In this document: positions 27,517 through 35,914 of the stretch, piece after piece
Layout: the number at the start of each line of letters is the position of its first letter
How positions within the stretch are numbered: the first letter of the stretch is position 1
From: an uncultured Roseivirga sp.
Lineage (GTDB): Bacteria; Bacteroidota; Bacteroidia; Cytophagales; Cyclobacteriaceae
NCBI GenBank assembly: GCA_947493005.1
Contig: CANLOY010000001.1
Coordinates: forward strand, 744,001-808,000
Length of the DNA stretch: 64,000 nt
Reading direction: 5' to 3'
Notes under the pieces: model-generated
Database searches by the model: none
What the model was told of the DNA's origin: nothing
What the model saw: the letters and a program-made list of their open reading frames with translations, nothing else
Position numbers and translations under genes: made by a program

Positions 27517-28018
27517 CCTTTTAATTTTTTTCTTAATGCTATCGGCATGTTTGTATGGGCAAAAGCCCGCAGATATCTCTTTTACAATAAAGAATGCAGG
27601 TATTAATGTAAAGGGTCATTTTGATCAAATATCAATATCCCAAAAATTTGACCCTGAAGACTTGGTCAATAGCATGTTTGAGGTTTCTATTCCGAGTATT
27701 ACTATTGATACAGGAATAAAAGGTAGAGACAGGCACTTGAGAAAAGCCAAATACTTTGATGTTGAAAACCACCCCAATATCACCTTTAAATCTACTATTG
27801 TTGAAAAAGCTCAAACTGGTTTTCTGCTTAAAGGAGAATTAAAGATTAAAGAGACAACCAAATCAATCGAAATTCCATTCAGCATTGAAGACTCTGAACA
27901 AGGCAAATTCTTAAAAGGTTATGTTGAAATCGATCGTAGAGACTATGGTGTGGGTAAAAACCATTTGATAATGGGAAACAAAGTGAAAATCTACATAGAG
28001 GTACCATACGCAGAATAG
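27500..28018 (+). CDS. YceI-family periplasmic lipocalin-like protein
   Basis: The 172-residue protein has a signal peptide (MTSRTSLLIFFLMLSACLYGQ) and the YceI fold: FTIKNAGINVKGHFDQI, RHLRKAKYFDVENHPNITFKST, LKGELKIKETTKSIEIPF and IDRRDYGVG. YceI proteins bind isoprenoid or other lipophilic molecules in the periplasm. The ATG at 27500 is chosen over a GTG six codons earlier. It overlaps the DUF3298 gene by 17 bp, so 26186-28018 is one operon. Confidence 0.88.
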   Translation: MTSRTSLLIFFLMLSACLYGQKPADISFTIKNAGINVKGHFDQISISQKFDPEDLVNSMFEVSIPSITIDTGIKGRDRHLRKAKYFDVENHPNITFKSTIVEKAQTGFLLKGELKIKETTKSIEIPFSIEDSEQGKFLKGYVEIDRRDYGVGKNHLIMGNKVKIYIEVPYAE

Positions 28019-28027
28019 ATACTTGTT

Positions 28028-28101
28028 AGATGCTGAAACAAGTTCAGCATGACGTGCAGGAAAGGTTAATAATCCGTCACCCTGAATTTAGTTCAGGGTC
28101 T
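28028..28101. repeat. Pair of REP-like palindromic elements in inverted orientation
   Basis: Two 27-bp elements, 28028-28054 and the reverse complement of 28075-28101, share the frame AGA..CTGAA..AA.TTCAG..TGACG. Each can fold into an 8-bp hairpin (ATGCTGAA/TTCAGCAT and ACCCTGAA/TTCAGGGT), and they face each other across 20 bp. This is the layout of a bacterial interspersed mosaic element dispersed by RAYT transposases. The rest of the gap to 28251 shows nothing else convincing. Confidence 0.75.
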
Positions 28102-28251
28102 ATATTAAAATGAAAGGAGGAAGTACTTACATTATGTCTAATAAAAATAGAAGTACTTTTTATATGGTGTTACATCCTATTTAACCTCAAGGGTCATTCA
28201 GCATAAACAAGGTATAGATTCTCAATATGACATATGACTGTTTAAGGTGGG

Positions 28252-28794
28252 CTAGAAATCAAATTCTTTATAACCTCTCCACTTTTTGCCGTCATACTTT
28301 AGTAGCCAAAAAGAATCAACATCGAATTGAGTTTGAAACCCTTTGTTTTCAAATTCATTCCAGGCTAGTTCGAATTGATCCTTTTTCAAATCTCTGAATG
28401 CCACAGTCATGTGAGGGTGAAAGCCCTTGTTGTGCGTAGCGTTGAACAAGTTCAGTTCTCTTTTGGTATAAGCCACCAATGCTTTCTGAAAATCAATCAA
28501 TGGCTGACTGAAATCATTCTTAATGAAGATAGATCTGGGAGCAAAAGCCCCATAACCATTGAGTTGTAAAGTGAATTTCTCAGTTTTATTTGCGCGCGCA
28601 AGTAAATCAATCAAACGACTTTCGTTTCTTTCCTTCCATATGAATGGCATATGCAAAGTGATGTGAGCAGGAGACCGAAGAGCTGCTTTGCTATTGAAAG
28701 CGTCTCGAAAAGATTCTTTTACCTCCATTACTTTCGATTGAACCTCTTCCGGAGGCAGGATAGCAAGAAAATACCTGGCTTCACCAACTTTCAC
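28252..28794 (-). CDS. 2'-5' RNA ligase-type 2H phosphoesterase
   Basis: The 180-residue cytoplasmic protein carries the two H-x-T motifs of the 2H superfamily: HITLHM (near residue 45) and HPHMTVAF (near residue 128). The spacing and N-terminal YFLAILPPEEV strand match the ThpR/LigT group (RNA 2',3'-cyclic phosphodiesterase or 2'-5' ligase) or the Bacteroidota 'mutarotase-like' 2H branch. The exact RNA or nucleotide substrate is unknown. It is a single gene divergent from the M14 peptidase. Confidence 0.85.
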   Translation of the reverse strand: MKVGEARYFLAILPPEEVQSKVMEVKESFRDAFNSKAALRSPAHITLHMPFIWKERNESRLIDLLARANKTEKFTLQLNGYGAFAPRSIFIKNDFSQPLIDFQKALVAYTKRELNLFNATHNKGFHPHMTVAFRDLKKDQFELAWNEFENKGFQTQFDVDSFWLLKYDGKKWRGYKEFDF

Positions 28795-28926
28795 AGCCGA
28801 ATCTAATTAATCCTACCTAATATTTTGTTTAGAGTTTAGGACAATATCCTTTATCTAATTTGCTCACATAACATCTTGTTGTTTTGAGAAACGAATTGGT
28901 GTAAATTCCGACCTTCTAAATATTCC

Positions 28927-31467
28927 ATGATGAAAAAACTCCTAACAACGCTCACTTTACTAATCATATCAATCGCCATTACCCAAGCTCAATCACTCAA
29001 AAGCCCCGATGAGTTTTTAGGTTATGAACTTGGGTCCAGATTTACCCCTCACCACAAAGTTGTGGCCTATTATCAGCACGTTGCAGATCATTTGAATAAC
29101 GTGAAGCTTCACCAGTATGGCCAAACCAATGAGCTAAGACCTTTGGTTGCTGCGCTGGTTTCTTCACAAGAAAACATCGATAACTGGGATCAGATTCGTA
29201 CAGACAACCTTAAAAGAGCTAACCTTTTAGATGGTGAGCCTTCAGGAGATAAAAAAGCCATAGTTTGGCTTAGTTATAACGTTCATGGAAATGAGGCCAA
29301 TTCTACAGAAACGGCTATGAAAACATTGTATGAACTAGCCAGGCCTGGCAATTCAACATCCAGAGATTGGTTAAGAAATACTGTTGTTATTCTTGACCCT
29401 TGTATTAACCCTGACGGTCGAGACAGGTATGCGAACTGGATTAATCAGGTAATTGGTACCTCACCAAACCCGAACCTAGATGCAAAAGAGCATAGCGAAC
29501 CATGGCCTGGAGGTCGTCCGAACCACTATCTATTTGACCTTAACAGAGACTGGGCATGGCAAAAGCAAGTTGAGTCTGAGCAACGCATGAAGCTTTACAA
29601 TATGGTTATGCCCCATGTACATGTAGACTTCCATGAACAAGGTATAAACAGCCCATATTATTTTGCCCCAGCAGCTGAGCCTATCCACGAACAAGTAACC
29701 GATTGGCAAAGAGAACTTCAGGATATGATTGGGCGCAACCATGCAAAGTATTTTGATGAGAACAGCTGGTTGTTCTTCACCAAGGAAAGTTTCGACATTC
29801 TTTACCCTAGTTATGGAGATTCTTACCCTATGTACAATGGTGCTATAGGCATGACTTACGAGCAGGCAGGTCACAGTCGTGGTGGAGTGGCTGCTGAAAC
29901 AGAAGAAGGAGATACACTTACCCTTGCAGACAGAATTGCACATCATCATACCACAGGAATGTCAACTGTAGAAGTTGCTGCAACCAATTATGAAAGAGTT
30001 GTTGACGAGTTCACCACTTACTTCGATAATGCTGTTAATAGCCCAAAATCCAAATACAAGACTTACGTAATCAGGGGTACTAACCACCCTGACAAGCTTT
30101 CACAACTGAAAGTTTTTCTTGAAAGACACCAAATTCAGTATGGTACTGGCAGCACACGAAAACCTGTTTCTGCATTCAATTACCAAAGTGGGGAAACTAA
30201 AAATATGACCATTCAAAATGGTGATATCGTCATTTCAGCTTACCAGCCAAAAGCCGTTTTGGTTCAGGCTTTCTTTGAACCAAACACTTATACAAGCACT
30301 ATAGACACGTATGATATTACTGCTTGGGCAGCGCCATACATGTTGGGGCTTGAGGCATTTGCTACTGAAAGCAAAGTTGACGTTAAGCCAGCTGAAATTA
30401 ATATCCAGCAACCAGAGATTGTAACGCCTCATAGAAAGCCAGCCGCTTATCTGGCCAAGTGGGAAACGCTGGATGATGCTAAGTTTTTGGGTGAGCTTTT
30501 AAAGCACAATATTAAGCTACGTTATGCGACTCAAAAGTTCACAGTTGCCGGAAGGGAGTTCGATGCAGGTACATTAATCATTACACGTAAGGGTAATAAA
30601 AACATGAAAGAGCGTTTTGATCAAGTTGTCAAAGCTTCAGCAGAAAAGTATAACCGAAGCCTTTATTCCAGTCCGACTACCTATGTTGATGCAGGAAAAG
30701 ATTTTGGTTCAAACAATGTTCCTTTCATAAAAGCCCCTAAAATATTGGCACTAAGAGGTAATGGAGTTTCTTCTTTGGGTTTTGGTGAGTTCTGGTATTT
30801 CATGGAACAAGAGTTGAATTACCCAATCACTATGGTTGATACTGATAATTTCGGTTCTGTTAACCTGGATAAATACAACGTGTTGGTAATGCCATCAGGT
30901 GGATATGGACGTATGCTAAACAAGAGTGGTATGGATAAATTGAAATCTTGGGTTCGTGGCGGAGGCAAAGTGTTGGCCATTGAAAGAGCGATTAACTCTT
31001 TTGTGGGGAGAGATGGCTTCCAACTGAAAAGAAATGCTGAAGACAAGAAACCAGACAAGAAAACTGAGGAAGAAAAAGAGAAAGATGCCTTAACTCCTTA
31101 TGCCGATAGAGGTAAGAGGTTTGATGATTTCAGATTGCCTGGCGCCATTTTCAAACTTAAAGTAGACAATACACACCCAATGGGTTATGGCTACCCAAAT
31201 CATTATTTTACTATTAAGAATAATAGTTCCAGACTGGCATATTTACCTAATGGCTGGAATGTTGGAATTATAGAAAGTGAAGATTCTCATGTTTCCGGAG
31301 TAGCTGGAAAAGAAGTGAAAAAGCAGCTCGCCAAGTCCATGATCTTTGGTGTTGAAAATATGGGTGGAGGTGCAATGATCTATTTTGCCGACAACCCTCT
31401 TTTCAGGGCCTTCTGGGAGAATGGAAAAATGTTTGTAGCCAACGCATTATTTATGGTGGGGCAATAA
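28927..31467 (+). CDS. M14-family zinc carboxypeptidase-like peptidase
   Basis: The 846-residue exported peptidase has a signal peptide (MMKKLLTTLTLLIISIAITQAQ). Its M14 domain covers about residues 40-340: the zinc motif HGNEANSTE (HxxE), DPCINPDGRDRY with the substrate-binding Asn and Arg, HVDFHEQG with the third zinc His, and catalytic Glu in GMTYEQAGHSRGG. The long C-terminal part (about 370-846) holds a class I glutamine amidotransferase-like alpha/beta segment (VLVMPSGGYGRMLNKSG, GGGKVLAIERAI), as in other large Bacteroidota M14 proteins. A bidirectional terminator follows. Confidence 0.9.
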   Translation: MMKKLLTTLTLLIISIAITQAQSLKSPDEFLGYELGSRFTPHHKVVAYYQHVADHLNNVKLHQYGQTNELRPLVAALVSSQENIDNWDQIRTDNLKRANLLDGEPSGDKKAIVWLSYNVHGNEANSTETAMKTLYELARPGNSTSRDWLRNTVVILDPCINPDGRDRYANWINQVIGTSPNPNLDAKEHSEPWPGGRPNHYLFDLNRDWAWQKQVESEQRMKLYNMVMPHVHVDFHEQGINSPYYFAPAAEPIHEQVTDWQRELQDMIGRNHAKYFDENSWLFFTKESFDILYPSYGDSYPMYNGAIGMTYEQAGHSRGGVAAETEEGDTLTLADRIAHHHTTGMSTVEVAATNYERVVDEFTTYFDNAVNSPKSKYKTYVIRGTNHPDKLSQLKVFLERHQIQYGTGSTRKPVSAFNYQSGETKNMTIQNGDIVISAYQPKAVLVQAFFEPNTYTSTIDTYDITAWAAPYMLGLEAFATESKVDVKPAEINIQQPEIVTPHRKPAAYLAKWETLDDAKFLGELLKHNIKLRYATQKFTVAGREFDAGTLIITRKGNKNMKERFDQVVKASAEKYNRSLYSSPTTYVDAGKDFGSNNVPFIKAPKILALRGNGVSSLGFGEFWYFMEQELNYPITMVDTDNFGSVNLDKYNVLVMPSGGYGRMLNKSGMDKLKSWVRGGGKVLAIERAINSFVGRDGFQLKRNAEDKKPDKKTEEEKEKDALTPYADRGKRFDDFRLPGAIFKLKVDNTHPMGYGYPNHYFTIKNNSSRLAYLPNGWNVGIIESEDSHVSGVAGKEVKKQLAKSMIFGVENMGGGAMIYFADNPLFRAFWENGKMFVANALFMVGQ

Positions 31468-31486
31468 TCAGGTCTTAAACAACAAT

Positions 31487-31524
31487 AAAAAGGCGGTCTC
31501 AATCAATGTTGAGGTCGCCTTTTT
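31487..31524. terminator. Bidirectional terminator between the M14 and hybrid-kinase genes
   Basis: AAAAAGGCG and CGCCTTTTT flank a stem continued by CTCAA/TTGAG with a short internal GT/GT mismatch. It has A-runs and T-runs on both sides and serves the converging genes. Confidence 0.85.
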
Positions 31525-31533
31525 ACTTAGAAA

Positions 31534-33423
31534 CTATAGCTTACTTTTCTCTTGGTTAATACCCGAAATACCCCTTGAGATTAGCCGCTTGAAAGCCTCC
31601 ACTCTATCAGAAATATCAATATTTGCTCCAATATCGCTGTGAAGGGTCTTTCGGAATTCAATTAGCTCCATATTTCCAATGTAACTAATGCTCGGGTTAA
31701 TCTTGTGTAGTACTTTTCCAGCTAACTTCAAATCCTTATCAAATACCGCCCTTTCTAGTCTTCTCAATTCGAATGGAAGTGTTTTGATAATGGTATCTAA
31801 TAACTCTTTCATCAAACCAATATCTCCCTGAGTTGATGCTCTCAAGTTGCTTAAATTCGTTTCCAGAGGTCGGGTCAGATCAGACATAAGTCGTTTCAGC
31901 TCATTCAGTTCAATAGGCTTCATCAAGAAGTACCAGTTCGCCACATCTTCAAGATTAGCATGCACTTTTTGGTCATCACCAGATAAAAACACAATTGGGG
32001 TTGCGGTATTTTTGTAAGTATCTTTATTCAGGTCGGCCAACAAGCTTATAGCATTTCCGTCAGTCAAATTGATATCTGAGAAAATGCAGTCATATTTCTC
32101 CTTTTCTAACTCAGTTCTCAGGTCACCAACATTATCTATATAACAAGCCTTAACACCTAATTGATCTATTGCTGCTTTTAAAACCAAAAGGTTGGTCTCA
32201 TCATCTTCAGCAACTAATAAGGAAAGTTCTCCCAACTCATAGTTAGTCTCTTCATTTTGAACACTCTCCTCCTCTTCTCCATTTAATACTCTATCTAATA
32301 AAAGTGTAAAAGACACTTTAGTGCCTTGATCAGGCTTACTCTTTATGGATAATTGTCCACCCATCAAATCTATCAACTGGTAGGCAATACCCATTCCTAA
32401 ACCAGTACTATCTAGTTCATGATAGTTTTGCCCCTCAACCTGGGCATAAGGCTCAAGTATCTTAATCACCTGGCCCTCAGACATCCCTTTACCAGTATCT
32501 TCAATACTAAATGAAACCTGATAGAAGTTCTTTTCATAATCTATTGAGCTTACTTTCAGTGCAACCGTACCTTTTTCAGTATACTTAACGGCATTCCCCA
32601 ACAGGTTATAAATAACCTGAGAGATTCTGACTGAATCACCCTTGAGAAGGGTAGGAAATGAATTATCTATGCCAAAGTCCAACTTCAGCCCTTTATCATT
32701 AGCCAGCACGGAAAAACCCGTGATCATATTGGTGAGTTCTTCTTCAAGGTTAAATGGTGTGATGTTCAGCTTCAACCTACCGGCCTCAATTTTAGATAAA
32801 TCAAGCACATCATTGATTATGGATCTTAGGTGACTAGATGTGGATTCCAATATGTTGAAATATTTATGGTCAGCATCACCATATTGTTCTTTTAACAGAC
32901 TAATTAAGCCTGAAATACTATTGAGTGGGGTTCTCATTTCATGACTAACCTCAGCAAAAAACTGCTCTTTAAATTTCTGGACTCGAAGAAGCTCTTCATT
33001 CTTATAGTCTAAGAGTTGTTTTTCTACCTCAAGGTATTTGCGCTGCATTTCAAGAATTTCCTCGTTAATGGTAGCATTATTACGCTCTTGCTGAACATTG
33101 AGCATGTCTTGCCGCTCGCCTGATTTGTCCTGAATAATCCACAGCACTCTATTGGAATCCAGCTTTTCAAAACTGATGGCAAACAAAGCTTTCACTTGTT
33201 CTTCCCATTCAACTGTGGAAAAATCTATTTTTTCTCCTTCAGGAAGCTCTTGAAAAACTTCTTCCAGACTCTTAAGAAAGTCAAACTGACTAAATAGGGT
33301 TTTGTCTTTTTCCGTTTTTAAAAATGTGTCACAACTATCAAGAACTTTTCCTGAAATGTCGAAAATAGTCACCTGGCACGTTGAGGAAATAAGATTGAGC
33401 TTTATTTCATCCAGGCTCTTCAT
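31534..33423 (-). CDS. Hybrid sensor histidine kinase with receiver and HPt-like domains
   Basis: The 629-residue protein has no transmembrane segment. An N-terminal PAS-like small sensor (about residues 8-95) leads into a coiled coil (about 105-150), HisKA with EVSHEMRTPLNSISG (His near 160), and a HATPase (NLLGNAVKYTEKG; DTGKGMS; TGLGMGIAYQL). A receiver follows (about 400-520; Asp in DCIFSDINLTDG; FLMKPIE). It ends in an HPt-like four-helix domain with His in LHKINPSISYIGN (about 590). It is the last gene of the GTPase operon, with its ATG overlapping the GTPase stop (TAATG). This suggests the kinase reads or relays the state of the GTPase module. Confidence 0.9.
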   Translation of the reverse strand: MKSLDEIKLNLISSTCQVTIFDISGKVLDSCDTFLKTEKDKTLFSQFDFLKSLEEVFQELPEGEKIDFSTVEWEEQVKALFAISFEKLDSNRVLWIIQDKSGERQDMLNVQQERNNATINEEILEMQRKYLEVEKQLLDYKNEELLRVQKFKEQFFAEVSHEMRTPLNSISGLISLLKEQYGDADHKYFNILESTSSHLRSIINDVLDLSKIEAGRLKLNITPFNLEEELTNMITGFSVLANDKGLKLDFGIDNSFPTLLKGDSVRISQVIYNLLGNAVKYTEKGTVALKVSSIDYEKNFYQVSFSIEDTGKGMSEGQVIKILEPYAQVEGQNYHELDSTGLGMGIAYQLIDLMGGQLSIKSKPDQGTKVSFTLLLDRVLNGEEEESVQNEETNYELGELSLLVAEDDETNLLVLKAAIDQLGVKACYIDNVGDLRTELEKEKYDCIFSDINLTDGNAISLLADLNKDTYKNTATPIVFLSGDDQKVHANLEDVANWYFLMKPIELNELKRLMSDLTRPLETNLSNLRASTQGDIGLMKELLDTIIKTLPFELRRLERAVFDKDLKLAGKVLHKINPSISYIGNMELIEFRKTLHSDIGANIDISDRVEAFKRLISRGISGINQEKSKL

Positions 33424-33911
33424 TATGAAATCATGGATTTAGCTAACAATTCAAACGCCTCATCTACATGTTCCCCTGTTTTCGCACTAGTTTGAAAAAT
33501 TTCGTAATCCTTTAGCTTTTCAAGAACATTTGTTCGCTCTTCAATAGAGAGCAAATCTGTTTTATTAGCTAAAATCTGGAATGGTATGTTTGGTAGAATT
33601 TCGTTGAGGTAGCTCAGTTCATTGTCAAGATTTTCATAAGTAGAAGGCCGGCCAATATCAAAAACATAAAGTATACCATGTGCCCCAAGTCTATAGCTTG
33701 CTGGAACTTTCTTTTGATTATCTTCTCCTGCAATATCCCAGATAATCATATTGACCTCAAAACCATCAATTGATACCACTTTCTTGTCAATCTTGACTCC
33801 GATTGTGGTTACATAATCTTCGGAAAATTTCTGATGGACAAAGCGTTTTACCAAAGAAGATTTCCCAACACCAAAATGCCCTATGAGGATTACTTTTTTA
33901 CTCACTGACAT
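33423..33911 (-). CDS. Rab-like small Ras-superfamily GTPase
   Basis: This compact 162-residue GTPase has all five G motifs: G1 GHFGVGKSS (about residues 10-18), G2 Thr in YVTTIGVK, G3 WDIAGED (aligned with WDTAGQE), G4 NKTD and G5 TSAKTG. It is closer to Rab/Rup-type bacterial GTPases than to MglA, which has a divergent G3. It lacks a C-terminal prenylation Cys. The G3 position equivalent to Ras Gln61 is Glu-Asp, so intrinsic hydrolysis may need an activating partner. The ATG at 33909-33911 is preferred; the longer frame adds an unconserved tail and would overlap the upstream gene more. It overlaps the upstream gene by 14 bp. Confidence 0.92.
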   Translation of the reverse strand: MSVSKKVILIGHFGVGKSSLVKRFVHQKFSEDYVTTIGVKIDKKVVSIDGFEVNMIIWDIAGEDNQKKVPASYRLGAHGILYVFDIGRPSTYENLDNELSYLNEILPNIPFQILANKTDLLSIEERTNVLEKLKDYEIFQTSAKTGEHVDEAFELLAKSMIS

Positions 33912-34740
33912 CGTCAAAATCATTAAAGTGCTCTTCCAGCCCAGACGCAACTAGCTCTTTGTGACTTTCGATTTCTGTATCTTCTTTAGCCTTAGAAAGG
34001 ACTTTTTCTGCAAAATTGAGTAGTTGAGTGTCCAGTTTATCTTTAAACTCAACATTTGCCACACCTGTACAAACCACTGAGATATAAAAAGATTTGAAGT
34101 TCTTAATTATCAATTTATAATTTTCATAATCAATACTCTCCAATTCCTGCGTATCTGCATTAAACGCATCCTCTACAAAGGCTTTAATTGCCGTTAGCAT
34201 TCCGGCTACCATATCTCCATCCAGTGATTCTTTCTTTGAATAGCTTCCTATCAAAATCCCTGAATTTCTCTCTACGACAAAAACCTCTTCAATTTTCGGT
34301 TCAATTAACTTAGACATCACCACATTCTTTTGTGGTGTGCCTGAGAACCATGCTTTAATTCGAATCTTCCAGCTCTCCCATGAAAAGGCTTCTTTCATTT
34401 GAGCATCTACCTTTTCCGACAGTTTTTCAATCTCTGAGGTAATATACTTTTTGATCATTCGACCAATAATGGGGTACAGTACCTCCACTACCTCGTCTTG
34501 TGATTCCTTGATTTGTTTGCTAATTGATTCGGTGATTTGAGGGCCGAAAAGATGAGAAAAATTCTTCTTCAAAGCTCCCTCCTGGTCGGTAAGAATTGGG
34601 TTAATGCGTTCCTCTAATTTATTTCTTTCATTAAGTTGGCTATCCAGCTCATCTAACTTTCGAGCAAGCTCATCTCTATCCTCTCGATCTTGCTCCAAGA
34701 GGATTTCCTTAAGTTTCTCAAAACCAACAGCTTTGCTCAT
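33898..34740 (-). CDS. GTPase-operon protein with coiled-coil head and roadblock/longin-like C-terminal domain
   Basis: The 280 residues have three parts. An acidic N-terminal coiled coil (1-45) is followed by a helical block (50-140) with the motif RINPILTDQEGALKKNFSHLFG and YPIIGRMIKKYI. This block also occurs at the N-terminus of certain OmpA-family proteins in Bacteroidota and cyanobacteria. The C-terminal domain (about 150-255: IEEVFVVERNSGILIGSYS, DGDMVAGMLTAIKAFVEDAF, YKLIIKNFKSFYISVVCTG) has the beta-beta-alpha-beta-beta-beta-alpha order of roadblock/longin folds. Such folds act as GTPase-activating or scaffold partners (MglB, Ragulator). It overlaps the GTPase gene. The roadblock call is by pattern, not alignment. 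Confidence 0.75.
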   Translation of the reverse strand: MSKAVGFEKLKEILLEQDREDRDELARKLDELDSQLNERNKLEERINPILTDQEGALKKNFSHLFGPQITESISKQIKESQDEVVEVLYPIIGRMIKKYITSEIEKLSEKVDAQMKEAFSWESWKIRIKAWFSGTPQKNVVMSKLIEPKIEEVFVVERNSGILIGSYSKKESLDGDMVAGMLTAIKAFVEDAFNADTQELESIDYENYKLIIKNFKSFYISVVCTGVANVEFKDKLDTQLLNFAEKVLSKAKEDTEIESHKELVASGLEEHFNDFDDVSE

Positions 34741-34749
34741 TAGCTAAAA

Positions 34750-35136
34750 CTATTCCGCAATTTGTTTACCCATTTCCTGAAGCATGGTACCCAGGAGTTT
34801 GCGATTCACTTTTCTTTCATCAAGATCAGCAACCGAATCGTCCATATCAGATCTTAGCTGAGTGACTTTCTTATTCATATCACTTCTCAAATCAGACAAA
34901 TCATTAGTTAATGTTTCTTTTGTTTGATTTATGATTTTGGTCAATGCATCACGTGTATCATTAATCTCATTTTCAACCTCTGTACGCGTCTTTTTAATTA
35001 ATGCCTTGATCTCGTTAAACTCTGAATCATACTGTTGCATGTTTTCACCAAAGATCAGTTGTTTTACTGCTTCAATTTTGGGATCAGCTGCCGCAACTGC
35101 TGCTTCTGGTGCCTTATCTTCTTTTTGCTTTGCCAT
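34750..35136 (-). CDS. Coiled-coil protein of the GTPase operon
   Basis: The 128-residue soluble protein has an Ala-rich, charged N-terminus, a short motif AVKQLIFGENMQQYD (residues 24-38) and a long heptad-patterned coiled coil (about 40-110). A C-terminal helix DERKVNRKLLGTMLQEMGKQI ends it. It has no signal peptide or membrane segment, so it is probably a cytoplasmic tether or oligomeriser for the GTPase and roadblock-like proteins. It lies 3 bp after the peptidoglycan-binding gene and 9 bp before the roadblock-like gene. No enzyme function is suggested. Confidence 0.75.
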   Translation of the reverse strand: MAKQKEDKAPEAAVAAADPKIEAVKQLIFGENMQQYDSEFNEIKALIKKTRTEVENEINDTRDALTKIINQTKETLTNDLSDLRSDMNKKVTQLRSDMDDSVADLDERKVNRKLLGTMLQEMGKQIAE

Positions 35137-35139
35137 AAT

Positions 35140-35769
35140 TTATTTTAATAATGCTTTTAAAGTCTGTTCATCAAGTACTCCTGATGGAAACAACCCATGT
35201 TCCGTCTGAAAAACTCTTAATCTGTTTCTGGTAATTGTATTAAATATCCCATCCTCCGGAATACTATCTCCTTTAGCGTTGAGCATTTTTTGAAGTTCCC
35301 AGGCCTGAGCTCCATTGCTGCCTATCTGAAGACCTATCAAATAGCTCTTTTCCTCTAATAAAAGGTCATCAGGTGTAAGGCCTGTTTCTACTAGCACCTT
35401 AATTTGACTGTTATTATATCCTTCTTTCTTCTTTTCAGCCGAGTACAATAGCTTGTTCTCCAGCATTTTTGTAGTCACCCATAACAACTCATAATATTCT
35501 GTAGCTTGCGTGGACTTGAAATCTTCCCGATCCATATATCGAACATCTATTCCATCATTGTTCCAAAGTGAACGAGCAAATGAACCTATTTCCAATGCAT
35601 TCTTATAATACTGTTTGATTACAAGAGTATCAAAATATTCTTTATCTATAGTTTCCGAAATCTGATAATCATAAGACGAAGGAGGGTTGAATCTTCTGTC
35701 TTTAAAGTATTGAACCACTATGTAGGCAATGACCCCCACAAGGATCACTATAGTCAGGAGGCGTTTCAT
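35140..35769 (-). CDS. Membrane-anchored peptidoglycan-binding protein, first gene of the GTPase operon
   Basis: The 209 residues begin with an uncleaved signal anchor (LLTIVILVGVIAYIVVQYF, residues 4-22). A helical region of unknown type follows (about 40-140), then a PG_binding_1 domain (about 145-208: LQIGSNGAQAWELQKMLNAKG, DGIFNTITRNRLRVFQTEHGL, GVLDEQTLKALL). This would place the C-terminus at the cell wall and tie the GTPase module to the envelope. An inverted repeat in its leader may be an operator. Confidence 0.82.
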   Translation of the reverse strand: MKRLLTIVILVGVIAYIVVQYFKDRRFNPPSSYDYQISETIDKEYFDTLVIKQYYKNALEIGSFARSLWNNDGIDVRYMDREDFKSTQATEYYELLWVTTKMLENKLLYSAEKKKEGYNNSQIKVLVETGLTPDDLLLEEKSYLIGLQIGSNGAQAWELQKMLNAKGDSIPEDGIFNTITRNRLRVFQTEHGLFPSGVLDEQTLKALLK

Positions 35770-35789
35770 TGTTTGTTTGGTTAAAATCT

Positions 35790-35820
35790 ACTGGCAATAA
35801 AAATAAACAATTTTGCCAGT
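35790..35820. promoter_or_regulatory. Inverted repeat in the leader of the GTPase operon
   Basis: ACTGGCAA (35790-35797) and TTGCCAGT (35813-35820) are perfect 8-bp arms 15 bp apart, starting 21 bp before the first ATG (35769). This is a possible dimeric repressor site or leader hairpin. There is no T-run. Confidence 0.4.
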
Positions 35821-35858
35821 CAAGAACCTTTTTAAATATCTAAACTGACAAAGGTCAT

Positions 35859-35891
35859 AAAAAAAGCCTCAATTATTAACAATTGAGGCTT
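35859..35891 (-). terminator. Rho-independent terminator of blaI-blaR1
   Basis: AAGCCTCAATT and AATTGAGGCTT form an 11-bp perfect stem with a 6-nt loop. A seven-A run gives a U-run on the minus-strand transcript. Confidence 0.87.
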
Positions 35892-35914
35892 AACGTATAT
35901 TATTGAGAGTCAGG

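Noticed and set aside
29530-29949. Minus-strand 139-codon frame within the M14 peptidase gene
   Set aside because: It overlaps conserved catalytic codons of the M14 gene and has no recognisable domain; it is an antisense frame.
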